Of a DNA stretch of 64,000 bases, positions 30,957 through 42,567 are shown in pieces. The stretch comes from Cyclina sinensis. Taxonomy: Eukaryota; Mollusca; Bivalvia; Venerida; Veneridae. Numbering within the stretch: position 1 is the first letter of the stretch; every line of letters starts with the position of its first letter. The position numbers and the translations under genes are program-made. The notes under the pieces were generated by a model that saw only the letters and a program-made list of their open reading frames with translations, was not told the origin of the DNA and searched no databases. The stretch covers positions 21,049,770 through 21,113,769 of the forward strand of contig JAAONU010000002.1 in the NCBI GenBank assembly GCA_012932295.1. The letters run 5' to 3'.

Positions 30957-32032
30957 TATATAAACTTTATATAAAACTATGCCCGTGAGGCTGGGTCAAT
31001 TTGACCCCAGGGACCATGATTCGAACAAACTTGGTAAACGTCCTCTAGGTAAAGCCTCATGCAAAATATGAAAGCTGTACGTGTAAGCCTTCCAGTTCTG
31101 AAGAACAATTTTTTTTAAAGTTTTCCCTATTATATATTTTTATTTAAAAGTAAGTGCCCCTGGGTTCGGGGCCTATTTGACCCCAGGGGCCATGATTCAA
31201 ACAAAATTGGCTAAGGTCCTCTAAGTTATGCCTCATGCAAAATATCAAAGCTCTATCCTTGTAGTTCTTGAGTAGAAGATTTTTTAAAGTTTTCCCTATA
31301 TATCTCTATATAAAATTATGTGCCTCTTGGACAAGGCAAATTTGACCGAATTTGGCCTTGTGGTTCTAGAGAAGAAGATTTTTTAAGTCTTTTCCTCCTA
31401 TTGCTTTTGGTTGCCATGGCCACCAGGTTTCTGCATGGAATCAAATTCTTTAAATAACTTTGGAAGCCCTTCAAGGAACAATCCTGCCAAATTTGGTTGA
31501 AATCGGACTTGTGGTTTTTGAAAAGAAGATTTTTGAAGTTCACTATATAATGTATATAACGGACATGCGCATACATGCATACACACACATGCACACACAA
31601 GTCAAATACAACATGCCACCGCATCACAGATGCTGTAGTGGCATAAAAATCTTAATCCAAAACCCCGACCAAGGGTAGAGGTCCTTGCAAGAAACCTACA
31701 TATAATATATCTATGATATCAAGTACATAAATCTATTTTTAGCCCTGGTGAACTTGACCTCAGTGAGTGGCAAAGGTTCATGCATGATGCCTTTATGCTA
31801 AATATTTAAGATATTGGTCAATTCATAAAGGTTCTTTGAAGGAAAGTTAACAGTCTATTTTTTGCCTTTGTGACCCTTGGGCAGGGCAAATTTTCAACCC
31901 TGGCCAAAGATTAGAACAAACTTGGTAGAGGTCTACTAAGGCATGTTGCACATCAAATATGATAACACTAGGCCTTGTAGTTTCTGAAAAGAAGATTTTT
32001 AAAGGGTGTTTTCCCTATGCAAGTCTCTTAAA
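30957..32032 (+). repeat. R1-family fragments
   Basis: The right half of the repeat split by the retrotransposon, then diverged R1 units (GC cores near 30985, 31155 and 31875) and a TG/CA-rich patch at 31560-31605 (CATACATGCATACACACACA). No head or terminal hairpin. Short frames on both strands are not gene-like. Confidence 0.55.
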
Positions 32033-32855
32033 AAAACAAAAGCTTGTCAGAGACAAAGCAACAGTCTCCTGACGGTGCAAAGTCCATCTCCCTAACTCCA
32101 ACTCATATGTGGAAATTGACTAAAGGATTTGTCTGAGACATGAATAATCTCCATATGATCGTCTATCCATGTACAAAGTGTCATCAATGAAAAAAACATC
32201 ATAGGTCAAGGTCATTTAGAGGTTAAGAAATATATGTTGTTGAAAAGGTCTTATCAAAGGAGTTGTTGTGACCAAGTTTGAAGTAATTCTGTTCAGAAAT
32301 GAGGAAATTTTGGCCAAACTTATATTTTTTGGACAAGAAAACTTTAAAGGTCAAGGTCATTCAGAGGTCAAGGTCATAGAAATGTATTTCATTGGAATGG
32401 TCTTGTCCAAGGTATTGTTGTGGCCAAGTTTGAAGTAATTCCATTCATTAGTAAGGAAAATATGGCCAATGGTAAAGTTTTCGCAGGAAATGACTGATAA
32501 ACGGACGGACAGTTCCTCCTTTAGGTTCATAAAAAATGAGGTGGATATTCTCTATACTGCCGTTTATCCATATTTCAAGTTTCATAAAAATATTTGAAGT
32601 ACTTTTTGAGTTATCACAAATATTGCTATATTTGCCATATTTTAAGTCTATTTGTTGCCATAGCAACCAGATTTTTCAACATAGGAAGAAAAAAAAGATG
32701 TGTATAATCTCTATACTGCCATCTATCCATATATCAAGTTTCATAAAAATATTATCAATGCGTTATCTTGGGATCCAGTTTTTGCGGACGGATGGACTGA
32801 CGGAAGGAGGGTAAACCTATAGTCCCCTCCGGTGAAACCGTTAGGGAACTAAAAA
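32033..32855 (+). mobile_element. R12 element
   Basis: Starts AACAAAAGCTTGTCAGAGAC with an AAGCTTGTCAG/CTCCTGACGGTG palindromic head. Units with GGTCAAGGTCATTCAGAGGT and TTGTTGTGGCCAAGTTTGAA follow, and a shorter second unit type (TATCAAGTTTCATAAAAATA). The end has GGACGGATGGACTGACGG, then the hairpin AGTCCCCTCCGG...TTAGGGAACT plus AAAAAA at 32855. Confidence 0.55.
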
Positions 32856-33912
32856 AGGTCGCAAAACTAGAATTTTGTCAAAGATGGTGACTAATACCCC
32901 GCACTGTCTTGTCACAGGATGGTAGCCCAGTTGGAACAAGTTGCTCATAATCTTTCATACTAAGTTTCAACTATCATCTGACCTTGACCTCTGTTGAAAA
33001 CCAATGAAAAACTAGTTCCTAATGTTTAAATTTTCTCAGGATCACTATGTTTACTTTATGTTTCAACTTTACTTTATTCTCAGTAAATTTGTTGGAAAAG
33101 TTCCAAGTACTTCAAAAGTGATCTCTGGATACAGTTTTTAGGGAAAGACAAATGTACCAAATTTTTCAACATAGGAAGAAAAAATTCAAAGTTCAAGGAT
33201 GATAATTCTGACAATTTAGGTGCTAGAATTATGAACCTTGTCACAAATGATGTGGGTGATGATAAGAAACCAATATTTAAAGTTTGAAGTAGATACATTA
33301 AGAAATAATGAAGTTATATACAAAAAACACATTTTTTCATGAAAATTCTAAGTTCAACGGGGATAAATCTAAAAATTTTGGAGCTAGAGTTGTGAACCTT
33401 GAGGTGCATTATCTTCATACTGTCACCTATCTATACTTCATGTTTCCTAAAAATATTTTCAGTACTTTTTGAGTTTTACACAAAAAAAACATTTTTTTCA
33501 TGAAAATTCTAAGTTAAAGGGGGGATAAATCTAATAATTTTGGTGCTAGAGTTGTGAACCTTGAGGTGCATAATTTCCATACTATCACCTATCCATACTT
33601 TATGTTTCATAGAATTATTCTTAGAACTTTTTGAGTTATCACAAATAGTGTTATATTAGCCATATTTTAAGTATATTTGTTGCTATAGCAACCAAAATTT
33701 TCAACATATGAAGAAAAAAAAAGACTTGCATAGTCTCCAGACTGCCATCTACCCATATTTCAAGTTTCATTAAAATATTTTTAGTACTTTTTCGTTATCA
33801 CAGGATCCAGTTTTTGTGACGAACGGACAGACTGACGGACGGACGGACGTGGGGACAGATGGACGGACAGAGGGTAAACCTATAGTCCCCTCCAGTTAAA
33901 CTGGTAGGGGAC
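32856..33912 (+). mobile_element. R13 element
   Basis: Three ~140-170 bp units (AAAATTCTAAGTTCAACGG, GCTAGAGTTGTGAACCTTGA, CCATCTACCCATATTTCAAG). It ends with GACTGACGGACGGACGGACG and the hairpin AGTCCCCTCC/TAGGGGACT plus AATT at 33912. It shares its stem with R12, so the two are probably one lineage. Confidence 0.55.
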
Positions 33913-36790
33913 TAATTAAGTGACCCCTGGGATGGGGCGAATTTTTATTCAAGAAGCACAATTTTGACCAATCTTGGTAAAGGACCTCTAGATGATGCTC
34001 CACTCAAGATATATAAGCCCTAGCCTTGTGGTTTTATTAAGAAAGTTTTCGAAGTTTTCCCTATAAATGCCTATATTAAATCAAGTGGCCCATGGAACAT
34101 AATTTGAACAATCTTTGCAGAGGCTCTAAGTGAACATGTATCCCAAATAACAAACTCAAAGGCATTGCAGTTTCAGACAAGAAGATTTTTGAAGTTTTTC
34201 CCTATATAAGCCTATGTAAAATGATGTTGCAGCTGAAGCAGGGCCAATTTTGACCCTGGGGCCATGATTTCAATAAAACTGGTAGAGGAACATTAGATAA
34301 TGCTACATATCAAATATCTCAGCTCAAGGCTTTGTGGTTGGAGAGAAAAAGATTTTTTTTTAGATTTCACTTTTAAAATCTATTTTTATCTCCTGTTACT
34401 CAGATATGCAACAAACAGTAACCATTTAAACAACTCTGCTAAAGCTTAAAGCAAAGGACATCCCAGGAAAGTTCATCAAATTTGGCCCTTTGGTTTAAGA
34501 GCAGATGTCATTTGAAACAATTGTGGATGATGGAAGGATGACGGAAGGATGGAATATATGACAAACCAGAAATGTTTGTAAAACATAAATGCCCAACAGC
34601 AGCACCAAATTGCTTGTGGTTGGGCCAAGCGTTCTCTAGTTATTGATCAGAAACCGTTTTTAGGATCAAAGTCCCTGTGGCCTTGCCTTTGACCTAATGA
34701 CCTCAAAATCAATAGGGGTCATCTACTGGTGATAACCAACCAGCATACCAAGTTTGGTGACTCTAGGTCAAAGCATTCTCTAGTTATTGATCTGAAACCG
34801 TTTTTAGGATGAAAGTCTCTGTGAGCTTGACCTTTGATCAAATGACCTCAAAATCAATAAGAAGTCATCTACACGTGGTGACCAACCAGCATACCAAGTT
34901 TGGTGAACCTAGGTCAAAGTGTTCTCTACTTATTGATCAGAAACCGTTTTTATGATGAAAAAATCTCTGTGATCTTGACCTTTGACCTAATGATCTCAAA
35001 GTCAATAGGGGTCATCTACTGGTGATGACCAGCCAGCATGCCAAGTTTGGTGAACCTAGGTCAAAGTGTTCTCTAGTTATTGATCGGAAACCGTTCTTAG
35101 GATGAAAGTCTCTGTGATCTTGACCTTTGACCTAATGACCTCAAAGTCAATAGAGGTCATCTACTGGTGATGACCAACCAGCAGACCAAGTTTGGTGAAC
35201 CTAGGTCAAAGCATTCTCGAGTTATTGGTCAGAACCGTTTTTAGGATGAAGGTCCCTGTGAGCTTGACCTTTGACCTAATGACCTCAAAATCAATATTAA
35301 TCGGAAAACGTTTTTAGGATCAAGGTCCCTGTGAACTTGACCTTTGACCTATTGACCTCAAAATCAATAGGGGTCATCTACTGGTTATGACCAAACGGAA
35401 TACCATGTTTGGTGAACCTAGGTCAAAGCGTTCTCTAGTTATTGATCGGAAACCGTTTTTAGGATGAAAGTCTCTGTGATATTGACTTTGACCTAATGAC
35501 CTCATTGTCAATAGGAGGTCATCTACTGCTGATGACTAACCAGCATATCAAGTTTGGTGAACCTAGGTCAAAGCTTTCTCTAGTTATTGATCGGAAACCA
35601 TTTTTAGGATCAACGTCCCTGTGAGCTTGACCTTTGACCTAATGACCTCAAAATCAATAGGGGTCATCTACTGGTGATGACCAACCAGCATACCAAGTTT
35701 GGGGAACCTAGGTCAAAGCGTTCTCTAGTTATTGATCTGAAACCGTTTTTAGGATGTAAGCCTCTTTGAGTTTGACCTTTGACCTAATGACCTCAAAATC
35801 AATAGGGGTCATCTACTGCTGATGACCAACCAGCATAACAAGTTTGGTGAACCTAGGTCAAAGCGTTCTCTAGTTATTGATCAGAAACCTTTTAAGGATA
35901 AAGGTCCCTGTGATCTTGACCTTTGACCTAATGACCTCAAAATCAATAGGGGTCATCTACTGCTGATGACCAACCAGCAAACCAAGTTTGGTGAACCTAG
36001 GTCAAAGCATTCTCTAGTTATTGATCATAAACCGTTTTTAGAATGAAAGTCTGTGATCTTGACCTTTGACCTAATGACCTCAAAAGCTTTCTCTAGTTAT
36101 TGATCGGAAACCATTTTTAGGATCAACGTCCCTGTGATCTTGACCTTTGACCTAATGACCTCAAAATCAATAGGGGTCATCTACTGGTGATGACCAACCA
36201 GCAGACCACGTTTGGTGAACTTAGGTCAAAGCGTTCTCTAGTTATTGATCCGAAACCATTTTTAGGATCAAGGTCCCTGAGAGCTTCACCTTTGACCTAA
36301 TGACCTAAAAATCAATAGTGGTCATCTACTGTTGATGTCCAACCAGCATACCAAGTTTGGTGAACCTAGGTCAAAGCATTCTCTTGTTATTTATTGGAAA
36401 CCGTTCTTAGGATGAAGGTCCCTGTGACCTTGAACTTTGACCTAATGACCCTAAAATGAATAGGGGTCATCTACTGGTGATGACCAACCAGCATTCCAAG
36501 TTTGGTGAACCTAGGTCAAAGCGTTCTCTAGTGATTGATTGGAAACCGTTTTTAGGATGAAGGTCCCTGTGACCTTGAACTTTGACCTAATGACCTCAAA
36601 ATCAATAGGGGTCATCTACTGGTGAAGACCAATCAGCAAACCTGGTTTGCTGAACCTAGGTCAAAGCGTTCTCTAGTTATTCATCGACCGACATTTGCAA
36701 AACTATATGCCCCTCATCTTCGATGGGGGGCATAACAATCAAAGATACTAAAAGCCAGTATGAGCACTGTGTGCTCTGGTGAGCTAAAAG
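33913..36790 (+). mobile_element. R1 element split by the R8 array
   Basis: 33913-34570 holds R1 units and an R1 tail up to GGATGACGGAAGGATGG. The final hairpin (GAGCACTGTGTGCTC) and GGTGAGCTAAAAG appear only at 36757-36790, after the R8 block. R8 therefore inserted between the tail and the terminal hairpin of this R1 copy. Confidence 0.65.
34571..36735 (+). mobile_element. R8 element with ~14-unit array
   Basis: Head ATGTTTGTAAAACATAAATG then GCCC. About fourteen ~155 bp units (some shortened) follow with TCTCTAGTTATTGATC, GAAACCGTTTTTAGGATGAA, TGACCTTTGACCTAATGACC and AATAGGGGTCATCTACTGG. The end is GACCGACATTTGCAAAACTA, then the hairpin ATGCCCC...GGGGGGCAT plus AAC at 36735. It is the most homogeneous array in the window, so probably a young amplification. 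Confidence 0.75.
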
Positions 36791-37147
36791 CGCACAAAAC
36801 ATTTCATTTTTATGAACAAAAATGATTCTTGAAAATCCCTACAATTTTTATCTGTAATTGAGAATCAGCATAAATTCAAGTCCCCTATTCTAAGAGGACA
36901 GGGAACACATTATAAACAAAATTAACAGCTTTGTTTAAGGGTTTTACTTCAAAGACACATTTTTGGCAACGTGGTTGAAATAAACAGCATCTACCAGATC
37001 CGAAAGCACAAAGCTGGAAAAAAAAGACTGTGCTTAATGAATATTTATTTTCAAAATGTAACTGATGACGAACTGTAAATCTTAAAGCAGAGTCTGTCTT
37101 GTCTAAATATGACAATACTGTTGAAAAACAACTATTCAGTGAATAAG
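36791..37147. other. Unique intron sequence
   Basis: No repeat family recognised. The 76-codon minus frame at 36885-37115 has no domain, splice or composition support, so it is not called as a gene. Confidence 0.4.
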
Positions 37148-38145
37148 AGATGTTTGTAAAACATACATGCCGCCCCTCCCTCTCCCCCGCTCTAGTGCCT
37201 TATCACTAGAGGCAGCCATAGAAGTATAGAAAGGTAGAAGAAGGACAAGGACTTTTGTCAGTTCATTAAGTGAAAGTTGCCAGGGGTTTCTGATATCAAA
37301 GCTATTGGCCATGGCAAGAAGATGAATGAGAGGAACTGACGAGTGTATAAATTATGTCAACGACACTTTGGTTATGAAATGTATCAAGTTCAATTACTGG
37401 AGAACATGAAACAGTACAGGAACTGCATGGGTGGTAGATTGGTGGGTGGGTAGGTAGGAAGTTTTGAGTCAATAAGACCCAAGGGTTCTCTAGTTATCAA
37501 TCAGAAACTGCTTTCATCTTAAAGTATATAGCCACCGTGACCATGACCGTTAACCTAGTGACCTCAGAGACACAGAGGTCATCTCCTGAACAGACCAACC
37601 TGCCTAGCAAGTCTAAGGAGCCAATGCCCAAGGTTTATCTAGTTACTGTTTGGAAACAGTTTTTCTGTTAATGGACACTTTGACCTTGAACTTTGACCAA
37701 GTGACTCGAAAAGCAATTATATAATATTATGAGTCATCGACTGGTATTATCAACATGCATTGCAAGTTTAAGGACCCTAGCCTAAGCTTATTGTATATAT
37801 TCATCAGAAACTAGTTTTCAGTTAATGATCGATATGACTTTGACCTTTGATCTAGTGACCGTCAAACTATAGGGGTTATCTACTGACCATGACCAACCTG
37901 CCTATGAAGGTTAGGAAACCTGGGCACAACCATTATATAAATATTGATCGAAAACTGTTCTGCTTTTCAAGGTCACTGTGATTTTTGCCTTTGAACTAGT
38001 GATCTAAAAAACTATAGGGGTAAACTACTGGTCATGAACAACATACATACTAAAGTTTGAAGAACCTGTGTCCACGGATTCTCTATATTATTTATCTGAG
38101 AAAGTTCTGCTTTACAAGGTCACTGTGACCTTGTCCTTTGATCTA

Positions 38146-39859
38146 CAGTATCCTCAGCACGGATTCTGCCTTTTCCGCGTTACCACTGCGGACATTTTTT
38201 TCTTATCGCGGACAAACGCGGCGGACGTCCGCAATGAGAGGGCTAATTTCCGCCGCGATCTGCGGCGTCCAGTTGTTTCCACCGCGGACAAAATACCGAA
38301 GATTATATTTAAATTATCGATAAAATCGGTTACCTGTTTCTCGCGGCGGAACGCAGCGGCCATTATAACTATAGCTCATAAATAAATGTTTATTTTATTA
38401 AATTTTCACCGTGTCCTTATTTTACAAGATGACTTTAAATCAACCAAAATACTTAAATGGTAATAACATTAGTTAAAATTGTAGATGTAAAAATATTGAA
38501 ACAGCATTTAAAATGAAAAACGTTACCTTTGTTTTGATTGTAAAATTTGGAGTGACCGCGTCGATAGACACAAACTACATACTACAGAGTATACTACAGC
38601 ATCCTTGTTCCCTTGAACTATCCAAAACCGTCGCAAATTAGAACATTCCTAACAACAATTACTTGTTACACATGCTAATTATCGGGGTTATTTTAAGTGA
38701 ACTGCTTTAACTGTCAAAGAAATTACGTCACTCAATAGCGGCTTTCAACTTTTTACAAAGGGCGCCATGTCTTCAGATTAACTCAAAATCACAGCTGACA
38801 CCTGTGTGAATAACATACCTAAATACAAACTGAATCACCTTTTTTCAAACTAGTCTATAAACCAATCTAAGCTCTGGTTTGAAAGTGAAATCTACAGATC
38901 TTGTATAAATATATTTTTTTCGATGCTTAACAAACATTTGTAAATTTCAGTGGCTCAACACTTCCCTTTTATATTTCTATCATTTGGGGATGAATTTCAC
39001 AATCTTTGATATCGTAATATTGTTGTGAAACCTATATGTAGCCTCAAAGGAACAACCTGTCAATCACAATTCCCGTGACCGTTGATCTTTACACGTGATA
39101 CAACACCGTATTTTTATTGGTTGTAATTCAAGAGCTAACCTTTGATAGCAAGCCTGAGTAATTTTCCATAAAAAAATCCCAGTATTTTACCGCCTTTTCC
39201 ACATCACATGATTTATAGCTGCATGCTTTTGGATGCTTGCGCTCTACTTTCAATTATCATTTTCCGAAAATCTATAAATAGTAACACCTAGTTTTGTAAG
39301 GAGATATTGACAAGGATTAAGTTTTCATGTTGTAAGAAACAAAAGTTGACGTTTTCATTGTTGTCTCTTGTTACTTTTTCATACATGCCGTACACCGAGG
39401 TTATTCAGTATTTGACTTAAAAGTGGTTTTCACAACCATGAACTTGCATATCTACTCTATTTTCGAATTTAATACGACAATGATTTGCTGCGATTTAGAG
39501 TATTTTTGTTCATGGTAATTCAATAACGAGAGAACAACAAGATGTACAAACAAAAAATACATTGTATCTACATAATTTTTTTTTTATTACAAAATCAAAT
39601 TTTACATATTTTAAGTAGTAAAGTTTTAATAATTAATCCTAAAAAGCTACAGTTTTCACCGTGATCCGCTGGTGATTAACCACCGCGTTCCGCCACGATT
39701 TACCGCGGCGTTCCGCGAGGGGAAACGCTTACGGCCACAGATTCATGTCCGCGGTGGTGAACGGTGGTCTCGCGGACAAATTTTGTGCAAAATTTCGTCC
39801 GCGATGAGTCTCATCCGCGGGGTCTCGCGGGTTTTGCAAAATCCGCGCTGAGCGAACTG
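38146..39859. mobile_element. Tc1/mariner-type non-autonomous transposon with GC-rich subterminal regions
   Basis: Left CAGTATCCTCAGCACGGATT and right (inverted) CAGTTCGCTCAGCGCGGATT: five mismatches in 24 bp. Both are flanked by TA (38144-38145 and 39860-39861), and the R8 units on both sides rejoin cleanly. The outer ~200 bp at each end are rich in CGCGG/CCGCG, while the 1.3 kb core is AT-rich. The only frames (105 codons at most) have no transposase motifs, so it is a non-autonomous copy. Confidence 0.75.
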
Positions 39860-40462
39860 TACTGACCTGATAAACTACAAGGGTCATCTAAAGGCCACGT
39901 CCAAGCTCCACATGAAGTTTTGGGGAGCGTGCACTTGAGCGTTCTATTGTTATTAATCAGAAACCGTTTTGCTTTTCAAGGTCACTGTGACCTTGGTTTT
40001 TGACCTACTGATCTGAAAAATCTATATGGGTCATCTTTTAAAGAAACCTAGAAACCATGTTTGAGGAACCTGAAAACAGGGAATCTCTAGATTTTTATCT
40101 GAAAAAATTTTGCTTTTCAAGGTCACTTTGATATTGGCCTTTGACCTAATGTCCCAAAAACTATAGAGGTCATCTATTGGCCATGACCAACCTGCCTATC
40201 AAGTTTTGCGGAGGCTGCACATAAGGGTTTTTATGTCACTGTGACATTGGTCTTTGAACTTTTGATACAAAAAACTACAGGGGTCATCTACTTTCCATGA
40301 ACAACCAGCCTATAAAGTTTTGTAGAGCAATGCTTAAGCATTCTCTAGTTACTGACTGGAAACCGTTTTGCTTTTCAAGGTCACTTTGACCTAGTGACCT
40401 GAAAATCTGTAGGGGTTATCTAATGGTCATGGAAAACCTAACAAGGGTGACATTGTCACAAA

Positions 40463-41448
40463 ATACGCCCGTCACAAAAGCTTTAGGTGGAGATGTGGGC
40501 ATTATGGATAAGAAGTGTTAGCTGGCAAGCAAGTTTCTATTCTTGGCACTGTTTTGTTAAATGAACCTTAAAACAAATTACAATCCCTCAATAAATGATG
40601 ACTAAATGGTCCCTATACATAGTTTCGTATTTTTTATTTGAAATTTTACCTCTGTGTGTGACCTTGACCTTGGTCTCAGTGACCTGAATTTTATGAGTGA
40701 CACTCAGCCTCACAATGATGAACATCTGTGCCAAGTTAACTTAAAATCCCTCAATGCATGCAGAAGTTTTGCTCCAGACAAGGGTTTTTCAAAGAGATCT
40801 AAGTGTGACTTGACCTTTGACCTAGAGACCTGATTCATGTGCAGGGCACTACGTCTCATGGCGGTGAACAATTCTACAAAGTAACATTAAAATTCCTCCA
40901 TGCATGTAGGAGATACATGTATGCACTGGACAATATCTGGATATTTAATCATCTCTAGAGACCTTGACCTTGCAAATATTAACCTAAATTACATTAAAAT
41001 ACATGTAGTCATGATAGTTACCATTTGTGTTACAATCCCTCAATAAATGATCACTAAATGATCACACATCTTCATATTTTTATCTGAACTTTGACCTCTA
41101 TGTGTGACCTTGATTTTGGTCACAGGGACTTGAATTTTGCGCGCGACATTCTGCCTCACAATGGTGAACATTTGTATCAAGTTTTATTGAAATCCCTCTA
41201 TGCATGTATAAGTTTTACTCCGGACTAGCATTTTTCAATGACCTCTTAGTGTGACCTTGACCTCTGACCTAGAGACTTGGTTCATGTGCGCGACATGGCT
41301 TCTCACAGTGGTGAACATTTCTATGAAATTTCATTAAAATCCCTCCATGCGTATAGGAGATATGCTCCGTACAACATTGGCCTACGCCTGCCCACCCGCC
41401 AGGGTCGTTCCCATAATGAATCCCGTTTTTCAAACGGGCGTATAAAAA
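40463..41448 (+). mobile_element. R14 element, inserted in old R8
   Basis: Starts AATACGCCCGTCAC. Two to three ~340/170 bp units follow with GTGTGACCTTGACCTTGGTC, CCTCACAATGATGAACATCT and AAAATCCCTCAATGCATG. It ends with AATGAATCCCGTTTTTCAAA and CGGGCGTATAAAAA. The head ACGCCCGT is the inverse of the tail ACGGGCGT. Confidence 0.55.
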
Positions 41449-42567
41449 CCAAGTTTGTTGAACTTAGGCCCAAGGATTCTATAGTTTTTGATTGGAAGCC
41501 CGTTTTGCTTTTCAAGGTTCTTGTGTCTTTTTGACCCATAAAAAACTATAGGGGTCATAAATTACCCCTATAGTTTTTATGGGTCAAAAAGACCCTCGGT
41601 CTAACCTAAAACCCAGGTTTGAGGAAAGTGGTCCAGACGCTCACTAGATACTGATCAGAAATGTCTGACTGACCGACATTTGCAAAACAAGAGAGCCATG
41701 ATGGCCCTAAATCGCTCACCTGAGTCTCATTGCTCATGTAACAAGTATCGTTGTTGGTTGTTATGGGTGTATGTTGTTTGCAAGTCTGAAAAAGTTTGCA
41801 GTAAGTTTGAAGACTCTGGGTGTAATGGTACTCAAATTTATGAGCAGAAATAGTTTTACTCTACAGGTCCCAGTGAACTTGACCTTTGACCTACAGACCC
41901 CAAAAACAATAGGGTTCTTCTAATATAATTACAATATGAAGTTTGAAGGTTCTGGGTGTAATGGTACTCCAGTTACTGAGCAGAAATAATTTTCACTCTT
42001 CAGGTCCCTGTGACATTGACTTTTGACTAGGGATGTGAACGAATACCTAAATCGGTATTCGGATATCCGTATAGACTATTCGGATACTATCCGGATACTC
42101 GTATAAAATCGATGACTATACAATCTCAAAGTTCCAATTCCTATGCCAAACATAACACATTTGACGTCTGTTTTACATATTGTTCCGATAATCCTATTAC
42201 ATGTGTTAAGAGAGTTTTACAAAAATAATAACTGTCATTATGTGTAAATAAAGTTAATAAAACAAAGACATGTTGTTTACTGTTTTTTTTTTTCTCGTGT
42301 CTCTTGAAGTATATTTTCCCTAATACACACGTGTGTTAAGTCTAAGTGTCTAACGAAAACGATATGCATCCGTTTTTTGTTTTTGTTTTTGTGGCATGGT
42401 CTGTCTTTGTTTTTTTTTTTTTTTAAATAAACTATGTAATTTAAAAATATCATTTAAAATCACCGTAGATCAAAAACGCTGTTTTATTTGTATCCTCAAG
42501 TCTATGTCACATTATCAATTTTGTATTTATGCAGCTTACGTGACTATGTGAGTGCCAACAAAATATC

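Larger units (their letters stand above)
37148..41685 (+). mobile_element. Old R8-type element, interrupted twice
   Basis: Head AGATGTTTGTAAAACATACA and GCCGCCCC. Diverged R8 units follow with a TTCAAGGTCACTGTGACC variant, and an R8 end (CTGACCGACATTTGCAAAAC) reaches 41685, where the R3 head cuts off the terminal hairpin. A TA-flanked DNA transposon (38146-39859) and an R14 module (40463-41448) interrupt it. Units are far more diverged than at 34571-36735. Confidence 0.6.

Noticed and set aside
31316..31678. Cys/His-rich frames near the CA-repeat patch
   Set aside because: Their composition comes from the TG/CA microsatellite; no conserved motif spacing.
34571..36735. Regular spaced repeats that could be mistaken for a CRISPR array
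   Set aside because: Units are ~155 bp, contiguous and without spacers, in a eukaryotic intron, with no cas genes.
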